Source of the DNA: Pezizomycotina sp. ARF18
Lineage: Eukaryota > Ascomycota
Direction: 5' to 3'
Assembly (NCBI GenBank): GCA_002224055.1
Contig: AZLU01000056.1
Coordinates: 62,001-126,000, forward strand
DNA: 64,000 nucleotides
The notes under the pieces were generated by a model. It made no database searches. It was not told the origin of the DNA and saw only the letters and a list, made by a program, of their open reading frames with translations. A program made the position numbers and the translations under genes. Below are positions 42,341 to 53,811 of the stretch, piece after piece. The stretch's first letter is position 1. Every line of letters starts with the position of its first letter.

Positions 42341-42960
42341 CTAAATAGGAATATCCGGCGAAAACCTTCCCCTGTGATACTCCACACTCTTATCACCCGT
42401 ATCAACATCAACCTCCGCGTGCACCTTTTCACTCCCTTCCTCCAGCAGCTGGAACGCATAAATCGGCGGCACCTTATCATCCGCGTTCCTAACGCCCGCC
42501 AGCGACGGCCTGTACAAATAAACCCTACTAAACCTCCCTCCGAACGGTCTATCCGCCTTTTTCGCCAGCTCCCACGCCGTATCAGCGTCCATATCCAACG
42601 CCGGCAAAATTGTTCCGTCCGGATAATACTCCCTCTCATACCCAAAACTCGGAGAATAAATCGGCTTCTCCCACGACGGCGTCGAACTTTTTTCGTCGGA
42701 CGGTTTCTTTTCGACGGTTATGGAGCCGCAGGTTCCGTCTTTGATGTAGTACTTGTACGTTACTATGTTTAATTTGGATGTGTTATCGATGGGTTGGTAA
42801 TTTGTAGTTGAACCGGTGGCGGAGCGGAGGGTTATGTCTGTGTCGGTGAGGTTGTTGTAGGGCAGTGTTTGGGGTCGACGATGATATCCGGTATCACTAA
42901 ACTCTCGCCTCGCGCTGCGCTGGCGGCGACGGCTTGCGAGAGATGGGGAGCAAAAAGAAC
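42341..42960 (-). CDS. Unidentified protein, C-terminal part
   Basis: A clean reading stretch on the minus strand, joined by one shift near 42650, runs through LPYNNLTDTDITLRSATGS, LNIVTYKYYIKDGTCGSITV, KPIYSPSFGYEREYYPDGTI, MDADTAWELAKKADRPFGGR and VPPIYAFQLLEEGSEKVHAE to the stop at 42341. No start codon or signal peptide is clear. At its 5' side it runs straight into a half RRM (42985-43199), with SQAVAASAARGESLVIPDII between. It may be the 3' end of a fusion or a separate gene whose start is lost. I do not recognise the family. Codon-like sequence and a single frame over 200 residues argue that it is real. Confidence 0.5.
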
Positions 42961-43199
42961 TTTAACGTAACCGGTCCTCCTATCCAAATTCGAGTGCGTA
43001 TTCTGGATGTCGCCGTACTCCGTGAACCTCTCCGTCAGTTCTTCCTCGCTGGTTTCCTCGTGGACGTTCGTGACGAGGACGATCCACTCTTCGATGCTGC
43101 GGACGGCGATGGCGCCCTCTGAGTTTCTCGGTGTATTTTTCTTGTTGTTGTTGTTGTTGTTGTTGTTGGTGGTGTTCGTGGGGCGTAGTCGACTTCCAT
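42961..43199 (-). CDS. Partial Y14/RBM8A-like RRM (half domain)
   Basis: From ATG 43199 the minus strand reads MEVDYAP, then an Asn-rich tract encoded by the (GTT)n microsatellite at 43142-43168, then SEGAIAVRSIEEWIVLVTNV, HEETSEEELTERFTEYGDIQ and NTHSNLDRRTGYVK. That is the first half of the Y14 RRM: the VTNVHEE beta-1, the LDRRTGYVK loop and the trailing spacing all match the exon-junction-complex subunit. The expected continuation GYALIEY and the second half are absent. Instead the frame goes on as VLFAPHLSQAVAASA into the unknown protein at 42341-42960. It could be a rearranged gene, a retained fragment, or an assembly join. No splice site at the break is convincing. Confidence 0.6.
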
Positions 43200-43239
43200 T
43201 CGAAATCGACGCGCTTGACGCAATGGGGTGTTTGTATCT

Positions 43240-43562
43240 AAGATTGTATAGAGAAAAGCTTGAGCCGCTGCTTGGCGTCCTTGTTCGGCGTGTCGTCTAG
43301 AAAGCCTGGGCTGTCTGCGCCTGTCTTCGTAATCGTTGTCTTTAGTGGAGCGAAACTGGCGCAGAGGAAGGCGGTTTCTTTAAGCCGGAACAAGTCCCAT
43401 GTCAATTATTTTTGCCGAAGCAATACCTCGCAAAGATCCGATACGTAGCGGGAATATTGTAGCAGCGCTAAGCAGCTTCCTCGATTTGAACGACGAGTTC
43501 TTCTTCGATGGCAGGCGATTTGATCGTCTCCAATATCGCGTTGAAGTTATTCCTATGCTCCA
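43240..43562 (-). CDS. Short unidentified coding stretch upstream of the RRM fragment
   Basis: From ATG 43562: MEHRNNFNAILETIKSPAIE, EELVVQIEEAA, then, after a shift, LLQYSRYVSDLCE. A possible exon beyond a short intron (GTATTG ... TTAAAG) reads KTTITKTGADSPGFLDDTPN and KDAKQRLKLFSIQS. Composition is coding-like. It may be a separate small gene or an upstream part of the RRM gene. Family not recognised. Confidence 0.35.
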
Positions 43563-44378
43563 TTCCGTCTTTGTTGAAGGGGTTTTGACTTAGCTAGAGA
43601 GATATCTTGAAGGAGAGATGAAAAGGGGAAAAAAAAAAAACCCTTGAGGTAAGTGGGTAGCAAGCAGTCTCGAAGGATTTTAAATATATTCGCAATTACA
43701 TCACGTGAGTCCGTTGAGGAAAAATAATTTCTTGGCGGGCTGATTGCTCGGATTTTCCTATTGAGCAAAACTTGTTCTTGGGCTTTAGTTGGGGTGGGCA
43801 GTGTTGAGGCTTGAGTGCTTGACCCCCCCCCCCTTGCGAAATTTTCATTTCTGACGCAGATAAGAGACGTAGATAAGAGGTAGTAAAATAGCAACAAGGG
43901 CTTATAAGATATTGATGAATTCCTTCGTTTAAATATTTATTTAATATATATCCATCTCCTGGATTATGTATACGCTTTTTTCTTTTGAACTTGCTGCTGC
44001 AGAAGAATTTGAAGATACTTAGGTATTGAAGATCGTGGAAGAGGTTTGAGAGCAAATTTGACAAGTTGAGGCTTTTTTTTTTTTTTTTTGTTTTTTTCTT
44101 TTTTTTTTACTTCGCGGGGAGGTTGCGGGAAATGACGTCCCCAAAAACACCGCCCTAAACTTTTATTTTCTCTTTATTCTCTGCTGGCGCTTTTTAAAGT
44201 CGCGTCTCCTTTTTTTTTTACCACGTCTTTTTTTTTAGCTTCCGTTTGCATCGTCATCAAAACCTTCTTTTCGACACCTGTACAAATCGGCTTGTCACCA
44301 TCGTATCGACCAAGGACCTACGAAGCGGTATCATCGATTCGCCGATCGCATACGGCTTGAGCCTCTTCTTTTCGAATC
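43563..44378. other. Divergent upstream region with T tracts
   Basis: AT-rich, with T runs at about 44073-44110 and a C run near 43825-43834. It is the shared upstream region of the minus-strand genes and the sugar transporter. Confidence 0.5.
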
Positions 44379-47107
44379 ATGGCGGGGGCGGCGGTGTGGA
44401 CGGGTACGCCGTCAATACGAGGCTCCACCGACACGATTCGGATGGCGCTGCTGACGGCATGCCTGGCTGGAGTACAGTACGTCAATAGATTCCCTCATTC
44501 TCCCAATTCCTCGAAGGCTCTTCAAGAGATAGCGGGATACGTGACGATGCTAATACTTGCGAAAGGTTTACGTGGGGAATAGAGATGGCGTGTAGGTTCT
44601 CGCCCCTCCAGAAGCGACCATAGACCTTCAGAGATCTACAGCCTAACTAGTTCACTTTTTCTCCTACCCACGTTTTTTTCCGTTGCAGACTGTACACCGT
44701 ACCTTCTATCCCTCGGCGTATCTAAGAGCAAGACGTCGCTAGTTTGGATCGGTATGCTCTCCTTCCCCTAGGAAAATTTTCTCAACCGGTCCCCAATGTG
44801 TTCATAACGGAAATTCAGTTCCGATATAAGCTGACATTTGAGTCTTGGCGCTTTTTTTTCTCTCTCTCATAGCTGGTCCGCTGTCGGGTCTAATTACACA
44901 ACCTATCGTCGGAGTACTAGCGGATAGATCGCGGCTACGATGGGGCAGGCGGCGGCCGTTTATGATCGGCGGTACTGTACTCGTAACAATTTCGCTGCTA
45001 CTGCTGGGTTGGACGAGCGAGGTAGTGGGCTGGTTCGCGAAGGACGAGGAGAGGGTTCGTTCATGGTTTCCGCTCCGCATCAGCTTGGAAATGCTACGGC
45101 TAACTCAATTTTCTAGGCGAAGAATGCCACCATCGTCGTCGCCGTATTTTCGATATACGCCCTTGATTTCGCCATCAACGCCGGTACGTATACGTCTCAC
45201 AATTTCTAGGAGATGGCAGGCTTTTTTTTTGATTATATAGGAGCTAAGGGGATGCATTTTAGTACAGGCTAGCTGCCGGGCGATCATCGTAGACACGTTA
45301 TCAATACCGCGCCAACAGCAGGGAAGCGCTTGGGTAAATTTTCCTAGTCTCGATCCCTCAATATTATTTTCTTGGCTTTTAATTCTAATAGGCACCACAG
45401 CTAGCAGAATGGTCGCATTCGGCCACGTCATAAGCTATTTCCTGTAAGTATACGAGTTTTAGCATTAATAATTTTTCATGTTTTTGTTCGCTCTACGACC
45501 GGGTACTAACTGTTGTTTTCTAAATTTTAGGGCATGATTGACCTCATGAGCATATTCGGGCATTGGTTCCTGGGGGGCTCGCAGTTCAAAAAGCTTTGCG
45601 TCATTTCTAGCGCTGCGCTGATTGGCAGCGTCAGCTTAACCTGCTCTGCCGTCACGGAGCGGGTGCTCTTATCGAGGAGGTTCGTTGCACAACTTAATCC
45701 GAGACAAAATTATTTGCGTCAATTTTAGCTAATTATCGCCTTAGAGATTCCGATGTCAAGGTAGGTATTTTTCACGTGTTTGCCGTAATATGGAGGACGC
45801 TCTGGACTCTACCGAACCGGATACGGGCGATATGCTTCATTCAATATTGGGCTTGGCTAGGTAGATCGCCTACGTGTTTCACTGAATTTTGCGGAGTAAA
45901 ATAAGCTAATTTCCTCTCCTCAGGATGGTTTCCTTTCCTATTCTACAGTAGTACGTGGGTTGGCGAAGTCTATAAACGGTACGACAGTCCGCCACCGGAC
46001 AAAACTGCCGGCAAGCCTAAGGATGCTGTCGCAGACATTGCCAGGATCGGAAGCATGGCGCTCGTTGTATTCTCTTTGGTCTCACTTTGTGGCTCTATCT
46101 CGTTACCGTGGCTTGTCATGTCCCGACATCGGACCAGAAGCGACCACCGAACCAAGTTCTCGTCAAGCGATTCCTATTGTGGGTACGACCATTTAGGCCT
46201 ACGCTATCGACTGCATGGATGATGTCCCATGTTATTTTTGGCGTCGCGATGATCTTAAGCTTATTCGCGCGGACGGTCAAGTTTGCGACGGTCATTGTTG
46301 CCGTGAGCGGGATGTAAGTTCACTAAAAAAAATCGATTAGCAATCGAAATGCTAGAAATTCATTTTACTAAACCTATCTGAAATATCGTAGTCCATGGGC
46401 GGTTACCTGTTGGGCTCCCTTCGCGCTTGTCGGCGAGGAGATCAACCGCATTAGCGCCACCGGTCACCGCCGCGCCTCTTATACCATGCGCGAGTCGTCG
46501 GACGTTTACGACGCTTACAGAACATCGCGGACGAGCGCGAAGAACAAGACGACCGCTTCTCCATCGGCGACATGAAGATGACGAAGCTGGGAAAACGAAT
46601 CCGCTGCTACGGCGCTATTGCACGCCGGACCCAGTCTAGAAGCGGATGTGGAATTGGGCACCCTCAGCCCGCCGAGTCCGAACCGCTCGCGACCGCACTC
46701 AAGGGAGACTTCCAGGTCGGGTTCCTTTTCAGGCGCCAGGTCGCCGACGCTGCACATCGTTGCGACGCCGGAGCAACAGGAGAACGACGAGGCGACGAAT
46801 TCGTCGACGGGAGAGCTGGCGGGTGTTTACTTGGGGATATTGAATTTGTTTATTACGCTGCCGCAGTTTGTGGCTAGCTTTGTTAGTTTCGTCGTGTTTG
46901 CCGTGCTGGAACCGGGGAAGAGTCCCGAACTCGCGGGGAAGCGGAGTGCTGTAGTCGGAGGGGTAACAACGGTACGCTGGCGGACGCAGGTGGGAAGGAA
47001 GATACGGTGAGGGAGGAGTTAACGCGATTGCTGTGACGCTGTTTTTGGGCGGACTCGGAAGCATCGTGGCGGCGTGGAAGACGAGGAAGCTCAAGTATAT
47101 AAGATGA
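44379..47107 (+). CDS. Sugar transporter of the SUT/GPH type (sucrose or alpha-glucoside:H+ symporter)
   Basis: A 12-helix plasma-membrane or vacuolar transporter related to plant sucrose transporters and fission-yeast Sut1. Exon 1 (ATG 44379) reads TPSIRGSTDTIRMALLTACL. Short exons follow: FTWGIEMA, then CTPYLLSLGVSKSKTSLVWI, AGPLSGLITQPIVGVLADRS and RLRWGRRRPFMIGGT, the RWGRRRPF cytoplasmic-loop signature of the GPH/SUT group. Later come NATIVVAVFSIYALDFAINA, the helix MIDLMSIFGHWFLGGSQFKK, GWFPFLFYSSTWVGEVYKRY, a central loop and helix (SMALVVFSLVSLCGSISLPW), GVYLGILNLFITLPQFVASF, and a final helix VTLFLGGLGSIVAAWKTRK before TGA 47105-47107. At least seven short introns and several single-base breaks are present, so exon borders are approximate. 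Sucrose versus maltose use cannot be told from sequence. Confidence 0.88.
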
Positions 47108-48139
47108 GAAAGAGGAGCTGCCTGGGTGAAGGATTGTAGAAATTTCTGGCTTATACGTTTTTGTGTTCAAATTTAGGCGCCTTTTTTGGTGTATTTTCCT
47201 TATGGACTTATATATTAATATCCATTGTTAATTTCTATAGCTCAATCGAGATTTTTCGCAGGTCGATTGTCGGTTCGGAAGTCTATTTGATCACGAACGA
47301 TACTGATTAAGACATGCTCTTAGGCCTGAGTTCTGCTTTGCGATCCCTAGTTAATCGTTTCACAAGGGATCTCTATTGTTTCTCGTTTGTTCTTTCAAAG
47401 GTAAAGAATCTGATGGGAAAAATACACATGAAAGTCCATAGAGTCAGTAGCCTCGGTGGATCCCATGGAACCGACATTTCATGCTTCAACCGGGCCAGTA
47501 GCACGGCTACAGAACATGCAGATTAATGGAATAACTTTATCGCTCTGATATTTCCGATTATAATACGTTAGTGAGTGTGTTTCTAAGAATAAACTAATTC
47601 GTTTGCCTAACGACGAGATGGTGAAAGTTTGGCGAATCTCCAACATTGTGTGCTTCAATGTAATGTCTGAATAAGCGCGAGGTTTTTCTGTCCAACGTTT
47701 CGTGACAACGCCTGAAAAAAAAGAAAAGAAAGGCCTTATCGTCAGTTTCTTTATGAGGGTCGAGGATTAGTTCTAGTATGTCTGAGAGAATTTTTCTTTG
47801 GGGCTTCTATGAGTATCTCGTAGTTAGCCGTATATGATAGGCCTTTTTAGCTATTAATCCAAAGAATCTGCACTGACTATGACCTTTCAGGCTCCAGTAT
47901 CTCTCCGTACCCTACGCTTTTTTCAGACTGTATGCGCTTTCTTGATGCCCTTGGGTAGTTAGAGATTTTAACCGTTCCCATTTTAAATTTTCATGTATCA
48001 TACATTTTTAGATATACAAATTTGTACATGCTAACGATCCGTCGCATGGCGACTCAGTTACGTATATAAATCCTAGGACAGCTAAAAACCTCAAATTTAG
48101 GTATCACCCAAGTAGTCCTCGAAGTCCAGGTCCACGAAT
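47108..48139. other. AT-rich spacer at the left edge of the variable block
   Basis: About 1 kb without coding content, AT-rich, with a TA-rich stretch near 47995-48065. It marks the change from housekeeping genes to the accessory block. Confidence 0.5.
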
Positions 48140-50538
48140 ATGGCTGCTATCAGTGTGGTGCTGGCGCCACTGGTAGTCTTCCTGTTTGTAAGCCACACTC
48201 TTGCGCTATCTAGCAACGAAATTTACAAAAGAGCAGACCTCGAGCCGATAATCTTCGACGACATTATCTACAATGTACATTGTTTTCCCCATATCCATTC
48301 TTAGTTTCATTTGTTCCGAGGTAACTGACATTATTTTCATAGGAACGGGAAGGGGGCCAAATGGCTCGTGTTTCTGTTGGTACGCCTCTCAATATAACCA
48401 ATATGTTGGCTTATGACATACCAAATGTTGCGTTTGAGCTAACAACATCGGCGTATAGGAACCCCTCCACAGGATATATGGCTATCCTTATCGTTATCTG
48501 AAAACACATGGATAGGCATGTCGATACCGGGTATTCCAAGCTTAATTGCAGCGACGAAACAACGTATCGGACGAAGTGTATGATCCAGGATATGTCTGGA
48601 GCCTGTAAGTGGAATTTAGTCCAGGATATAATTTAAGGATGACGGAATCGAGTCCTCCTAGAAAGTATTTAAATATATACTAAAGATCGCAATGTTCAAA
48701 TAGACGCACCGCAGTCTTCCTCAAGCTACCTCAACCTCACGCTATATCCTCTCCTGTATCCTCGGTCGGCTCCGTACCATCAAGAGTCCGATGCGGTAAG
48801 GATGGTTGTGCCTTCCTATAAATGATTACAAGGGTTACTGACTTTTAAAGACCACTTACGCTTTCTTGGAATACGCAATGGAGTCTTTTGAGTTTAGTGG
48901 ATCGAAGGTAGGTAAATCCTTTCTTTCCGTGCTGTATAGATCGCCTTTTCCTCTTTTTGATATTAGAATTGACGTAAGTTCGAGCGTACGAAAAGTTCAA
49001 CAACCTCACCTTTACCATTGCAAATAACTATTCCGGGTATTACCCTTCTCTCGGCTTAGGTCCGAGCTGGGATGCGCCAAATCCGTCCTTCATCGATAAC
49101 TTTTCAAATAATGGGCAGATCGCTCTTAGGGCGTTCGGGGCGTACTTGAATGATTTTAGTATATCCCCTTTAAAAAAAAAAATTCTTAAGAACAAGTTAC
49201 AAACGCTCTATGGGTTGGTAAATCTGACAGAAAGGGTTTAGGAACTAACAATTCCGAACTCCATATTGGCGCCGTCGACAGGTCAAAGTATAGCGGTAAT
49301 TTCACGACGCTAAACGTTCTTACCAACACCACGAATGTTGCAAGTATAGACTCGGTGTTTTGGTTCGATGGGAGTTTAAATTCAAGTACGAGTTCGACGT
49401 CAAATCTGGGGCAAGGATGGACTTCACAGATAGGTATTTGCATTAATATAGTATTGATATGAATTGGATTGCAGTAGTCCTGACCTCTATTGCTTGCTTG
49501 CAGTTATATAACAATCTCTACCTCTGATAAATCTGGCATTTCGACCTGATAACGAAAGCATTGAAAGCCACTGAGCGCGCGGATACGGGCACCGGGGCAC
49601 CTTCGTGGACCACCTCCTGCGACTTTCGCGACAGCAACCAACAATTTTCTTCTCTATCGGCGGAAACTCTCCTTTAGTAATCAGTATACCGGCTACACAG
49701 CTTATTCTCCCGGATATTGATGAGTATGGAGTGCGTCTCAAATTAGATGATGGCTCACCCTCATGTAAAATCTACATAGCGCAAATGCCGTCCGATGGAA
49801 CGTGGGACATCAAACTCGGCGCGCCGTTTCTAAGATCTGCGTACATGGTGTACGATTTCACGAATAAGCAGTATAGCATCGCAAAAGCTGTTGTAAATGC
49901 AACAGGCGAGAGGGATATCGTACCTTTGGAGAGGGGCGGGGTGACGCAGACGCCCGCGCTATTGTTAGCTAGGAATAGTACGAGGTCTTCAGGCGGGTTG
50001 GGTGGTAACTCCACATCGACTTCCGAAAGGAACAATGGTAATAAGTTAAAGAGCAAGCAAAAGCTATCGCTCATTGCAAAGGTCGCCGGTGCAGTTGCAG
50101 CAGGGATCGGGTTATCTGTTTTCGTACTTGTACTACTGATCAAATGGAGGAAGAGAAAACTAGCGAGACTGCCGGCTCACCAACATCCAGATCAGTATGG
50201 AAAGATGGAACTGCCTGCCGGCTTAGTAGCCCACGACCACCATTGATACCTATACTCAAGCGTTTCCCGCGTATCAATGGCTTCTTATGGAGATTAACGG
50301 GCGGTGATCCCAGGGAGAAGCGTATGTAGAGCGTAAGGTGGAACTGCCGGCGTCACCACCAAGGGTGGTCCGTGATCATCCTCCGCGTAGGCTCCAGGTG
50401 CCCTGGCTCAGGATAGTGCACGTGCGTCGGCGCAGCTCGCCGCCGAACGTAAAGCTGCTTCCGGCGTTACCGCCTGGCTACCGGTATCCGCATACTTCGT
50501 GGTATAAGGAGGATTGTTTGGAATTGGACGGCTCGTAA
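48140..50538 (+). CDS. Pepsin-like (A1 family) membrane protein lacking the first catalytic motif
   Basis: The start MAAISVVLAPLVVFLFVSHT is a signal peptide (ATG 48140-48142). After introns the fold marker VSVGTPPQDIWLSLSLSENT-WIGM appears. VGTPPQ is the classic pepsin N-lobe motif, but the D-T-G-[ST]-S-x-L-W position reads SLSENTW, so the catalytic aspartate is absent. Later exons give GYYPSLGLGPSWDAPNPSFI, N-glycosylation-rich stretches, LGAPFLRSAYMVYDFTNKQY and SIAKAV, the usual C-lobe end. A Ser/Asn linker and one helix (AGAVAAGIGLSVFVLVLLI) with a basic stop-transfer KWRKRK follow. The cytoplasmic tail includes KMELPA and, if the frame changes near 50250, KVELPASPPRV to 50538; without that change it stops at 50246. 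Many short introns and several breaks. Probably a binding or scaffold protein, not an active protease. Confidence 0.65.
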
Positions 50539-52343
50539 TTTCTGTTAATTTGTAAACTTACTTATTATTATACCATATGGACCTAGACTTGTAATTATGG
50601 CCGTTCTCTTCTCCTGGCTTAGTACCACGATCTTTGGTGTATATTTTTATAGCCCATTCCCAGTTGGCATTATCTAAACCAGGCTATTTCCCTGGAATCG
50701 ACCCTTTGAGGACTATAATCCGAAAGTAATTAGCCTTGAACCCTCAACCAAGCTAAACTAATCCAACTAGGCCATATACGTTAATACTCGAGGGAGCCAC
50801 GAGTTAGGCATTTGGATACATGCAGTACGCCATTACTAGAATTAAAGCAATTGAAACAGGAATAAGAGGTAGATCTCGACTTCAATATAAAAAGCTACAA
50901 CTTGATTCTAGAACAACGGCTTTATGATCAGTAGTAGTCTTCGTTTTTAACTACAGTGAACTTCATTAGTGGGTTAAAGGGGAAGGTGAGTGATAAACTT
51001 TGGCCCTGCGAAATTAGCCGCCGGGTATAACAAACAAGTTGGAAACTGGCCGGCGCTATTACCAGATTGGAAACCCTGAATTAGCGCCGGCGCTTCGGCA
51101 CGCACAATTGCACCCGTAATTTTAAAACGCCTCCCTTCAAACTCAACCCCAGAGGGCTTTAAGTACGAAATTTATCCCTTCTAGAACTTCGGAGAGATAC
51201 TGTTGCTTCGTGTCGGCCCTATTGCTATTAATAGAGCGATCTTCATTTCATTTTGGCGTGATTTTATGATTCGGAATCCTCTCCACGTCAAAGTATACGA
51301 AGCAATGGTAAGACGTTTTGCAGTCTGTTGCCGGGCACTAAAGGACCTAATTGTCATCTTGGTATGGGGAGCATCCAAACAAGTATATCACATGTAGTAG
51401 TTACCCACTGCCTAACTATAGTAGGCTAAGTCCGACTTAGAAGGCAAATTTAGCTGTTAGTTGGCTCTAAGCTTTAGTACAAGATTTAATTCAAACCGCC
51501 AATTCTATCTCCGGTAGAAATGCATGAAACTAGTCATTTCAAAAAATACTTCAACGACATCTCCATTGTTCTGTTTAGAAACGCGATATGCACAGAAATC
51601 ATGTAGCTAATATTTGTCATGATATATTGTTCCGCTGTATTAAATAAGTCAATATGGCACAATGTTCACGTTTATAGCATTGACTGCCTGGTCATAATGT
51701 ATGAAGTAGATTTGTTTTACTGAATTACCGGGCGCTTCGTGGGAATCTTGGTAGGGCTCAAAAAACGTAAAATTTTGAATCTCGCTTAATCAGTGCTGGT
51801 ACGACGTTTGTAACGGTATCCATTGCCTATTGCCATTGTGAAAAACAAAATAAATCAGACTGTGATTTGAATCCTTTAAAACGTCTTTACATAGGCTATT
51901 CTCTGAAACATTATTTTCATGCACCCAAGTATATCGAAGTGAATGGTTTATACGATAAAAATAGCAAAACTTTCTAGTGGTATTCGTGAGATTATAATTG
52001 ATGGAGCGAGTGTCATGCGTGACTTTGAAACAACCTGTTTACCGTTGCCAAGTATACAGGCAATCCTGGGTTGCCATGATTACGCGCGGAGTGCGAACGT
52101 TGTCAAAATCGCCCGATTACATGCATTAAGCGATTTTGGATACATGTAATCGCCCACCCTCCCACCGTAAAATTTCTATATAGTTCTTGATGCCCCCATA
52201 TATCAGACTTAATTGCGTTTTTCTTTTCTATTTTTTCCCCGTCTTCTGTATTTTGGAATTCCTATATTCATCTTTTTCATTTCTTAAGTTCATGTAGATA
52301 GCATTGTTGTTCTTTCGTTACCTGTGCTTTGTTATCATCCGAG
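50539..52343. other. AT-rich gene-free spacer
   Basis: About 1.8 kb with no supported gene. Short open stretches (for example 51203-51397 and 51943-52149) have no recognisable content. Confidence 0.5.
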
Positions 52344-53811
52344 ATGAGACAAGCACTACCTACTTCCTTGCGGTCATCGAACGCACTACACTCGCTTTAC
52401 TTATCTCTTTTCTTTTCTCTTTCTTTATTTCGAGATGCTGCGGCCAGAGTGCAACAGGTATTTCACAAACATTCGCGCAATGTTACGATGAGTGTGGTGA
52501 TGCCCTGGCAAAAGGCAGGCAGTCGGACTCACAAAAGAGGCATGCGACCCAAAAGGATCTTTCCAACAACAGCTGTCAATATGCGAACGATGTCTGAAGG
52601 AAAAGGGATTCGATATGGCCACCGAAGATCCGGATCTTATTCAGTATATCGACTATTGTGACAGTAAGCACAACGGCTCGGCTATATATACTCTTAAACT
52701 CAGATGCACTAACTCCTTGTAGAGAAATCGAGTCCAACTATACAGCTAGACAGCTTCGAAACCAACGAACCTACATCCACGGGCGATTCAGACAGGAGAC
52801 CGTTTCCGGGAGCACCGGCGATAACTCCCACTAATCAAACCTCGCAGCAGCAACAGCGGCAACCACAGGCGTCGCCGTCAGGGATGCCGTGCCAACCTTT
52901 CTTCTGCAACAGCGCGCTCGAGAACTGGCTAGTCTTTGTCAAGTACCGTGATATTTCGACAGCGATATGGGATGCCACAACATCAGCAACAGGGGGAAAT
53001 GCATGTCCTGCAAGACTGCTCTAAGATTCCCGTTGCCTTAAAGTACCGCAGAACGTCACCGATCTTTGAACTCCTGCACCGCCCTCCTAGCCAAAACGAA
53101 ACCGCAAGCGCCAACGGCACAGCCGCAACACGCGCATCCGATCAACTCGCTGCGGCCAGCAGAACAAAGGACCAAGCTCGAAGAAAATCGGCAGTATACT
53201 GGCCGCAGTAATAATAATATCCGTCGCGGGGGCCGCGTTCGGAGCTTACATAGTCTACCGGAAAACGAGGGGGAAACATTTGGAAGACGCGCCAGACCTG
53301 CCGCCACCGGCGGTCTCCCATACGAAAAGCGTCCGGCAGACGTTATTTATGCCGGAACTCCCGGGGACCCGCATCAGCAAGCGGTTTTGTACGGAACCAT
53401 TCAACCCCGTGGAGATGGATAGCCAGCAGCAGCCAGCTGAGGAACCCCCGCCCTCGTTATCCGAATCGCCCCCCTTCGTGGTTGAACTTGAGGGAGACAG
53501 ACCGTGGGAGCAGAAGCGGGGAGGCGTTCTCTTCATTAAGGAGTGAGACCGATTCGATATACTCCCTCTATTCGAGGACCGATTCGCTGTACTCGCTGTA
53601 TAACAGGGCCGACTCTGTGCTCTCGCTGTATTCTTGGTCGGATTCGGTGTACTCGATGTTTTCGAGGACCGATTCCATATACTCGATGCATTCGATAACT
53701 CAGAGCGAATACCCTGCTCAGAGCGAATATTGGGAACTTGAATATTTGATGGATATTTTTAGTTGTTTGGGTTTTCTTGTCATGTTTTCTTTCCTTTCTT
53801 GTAAATCTTAG
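52344..53811 (+). CDS. Cysteine-module single-pass membrane protein, array member 1
   Basis: From ATG 52344 comes a signal-like head (SLYLSLFFSLSLFRDAAA). After a shift the first cysteine module follows: FAQCYDECGDALAKGRQ, then EACDPKGSFQQQLSICERCL and DLIQYIDYCD. A phase-1 intron (52664-52722) lies just after this last cysteine. Exon 2 holds a Thr/Pro/Gln linker, then a second, shorter module (CQPFFCNSALENWLVFVKYR, then after a shift CHNISNRGKCMSCKTAL). The transmembrane helix is IGSILAAVIIISVAGAAFGA with stop-transfer YRKTRGK. The cytoplasmic tail has FVVELEGDRPWE and, over one more shift, the Tyr/Ser 10-residue repeats at 53548-53697. At least four single-base breaks. Family not recognised; homologous to the other array members by module, intron place and tail motif. 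Confidence 0.65.
53548..53697 (+). repeat. Five 30-base tandem repeats encoding Tyr/Ser decapeptides
   Basis: Five abutting copies begin at 53548, 53578, 53608, 53638 and 53668, each exactly 30 bases. They encode units such as TDSIYSLYSR, TDSLYSLYNR and SDSVYSMFSR, pattern [TAS]-D-S-[ILV]-[YL]-S-[LM]-[YFH]-[SN]-x. They differ at several bases each but keep length and frame, which suggests selection for the peptide. They sit at the end of the cytoplasmic tail of array member 1. Confidence 0.85.

Noticed and set aside
51203-52149. Two 60-70 codon open frames in the 50.5-52.3 kb spacer
   Set aside because: Too short, no recognisable features, AT-rich surroundings.
53548-53697. Repeats as a CRISPR array
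   Set aside because: Copies abut without spacers, are in frame and coding, and the genome is fungal.
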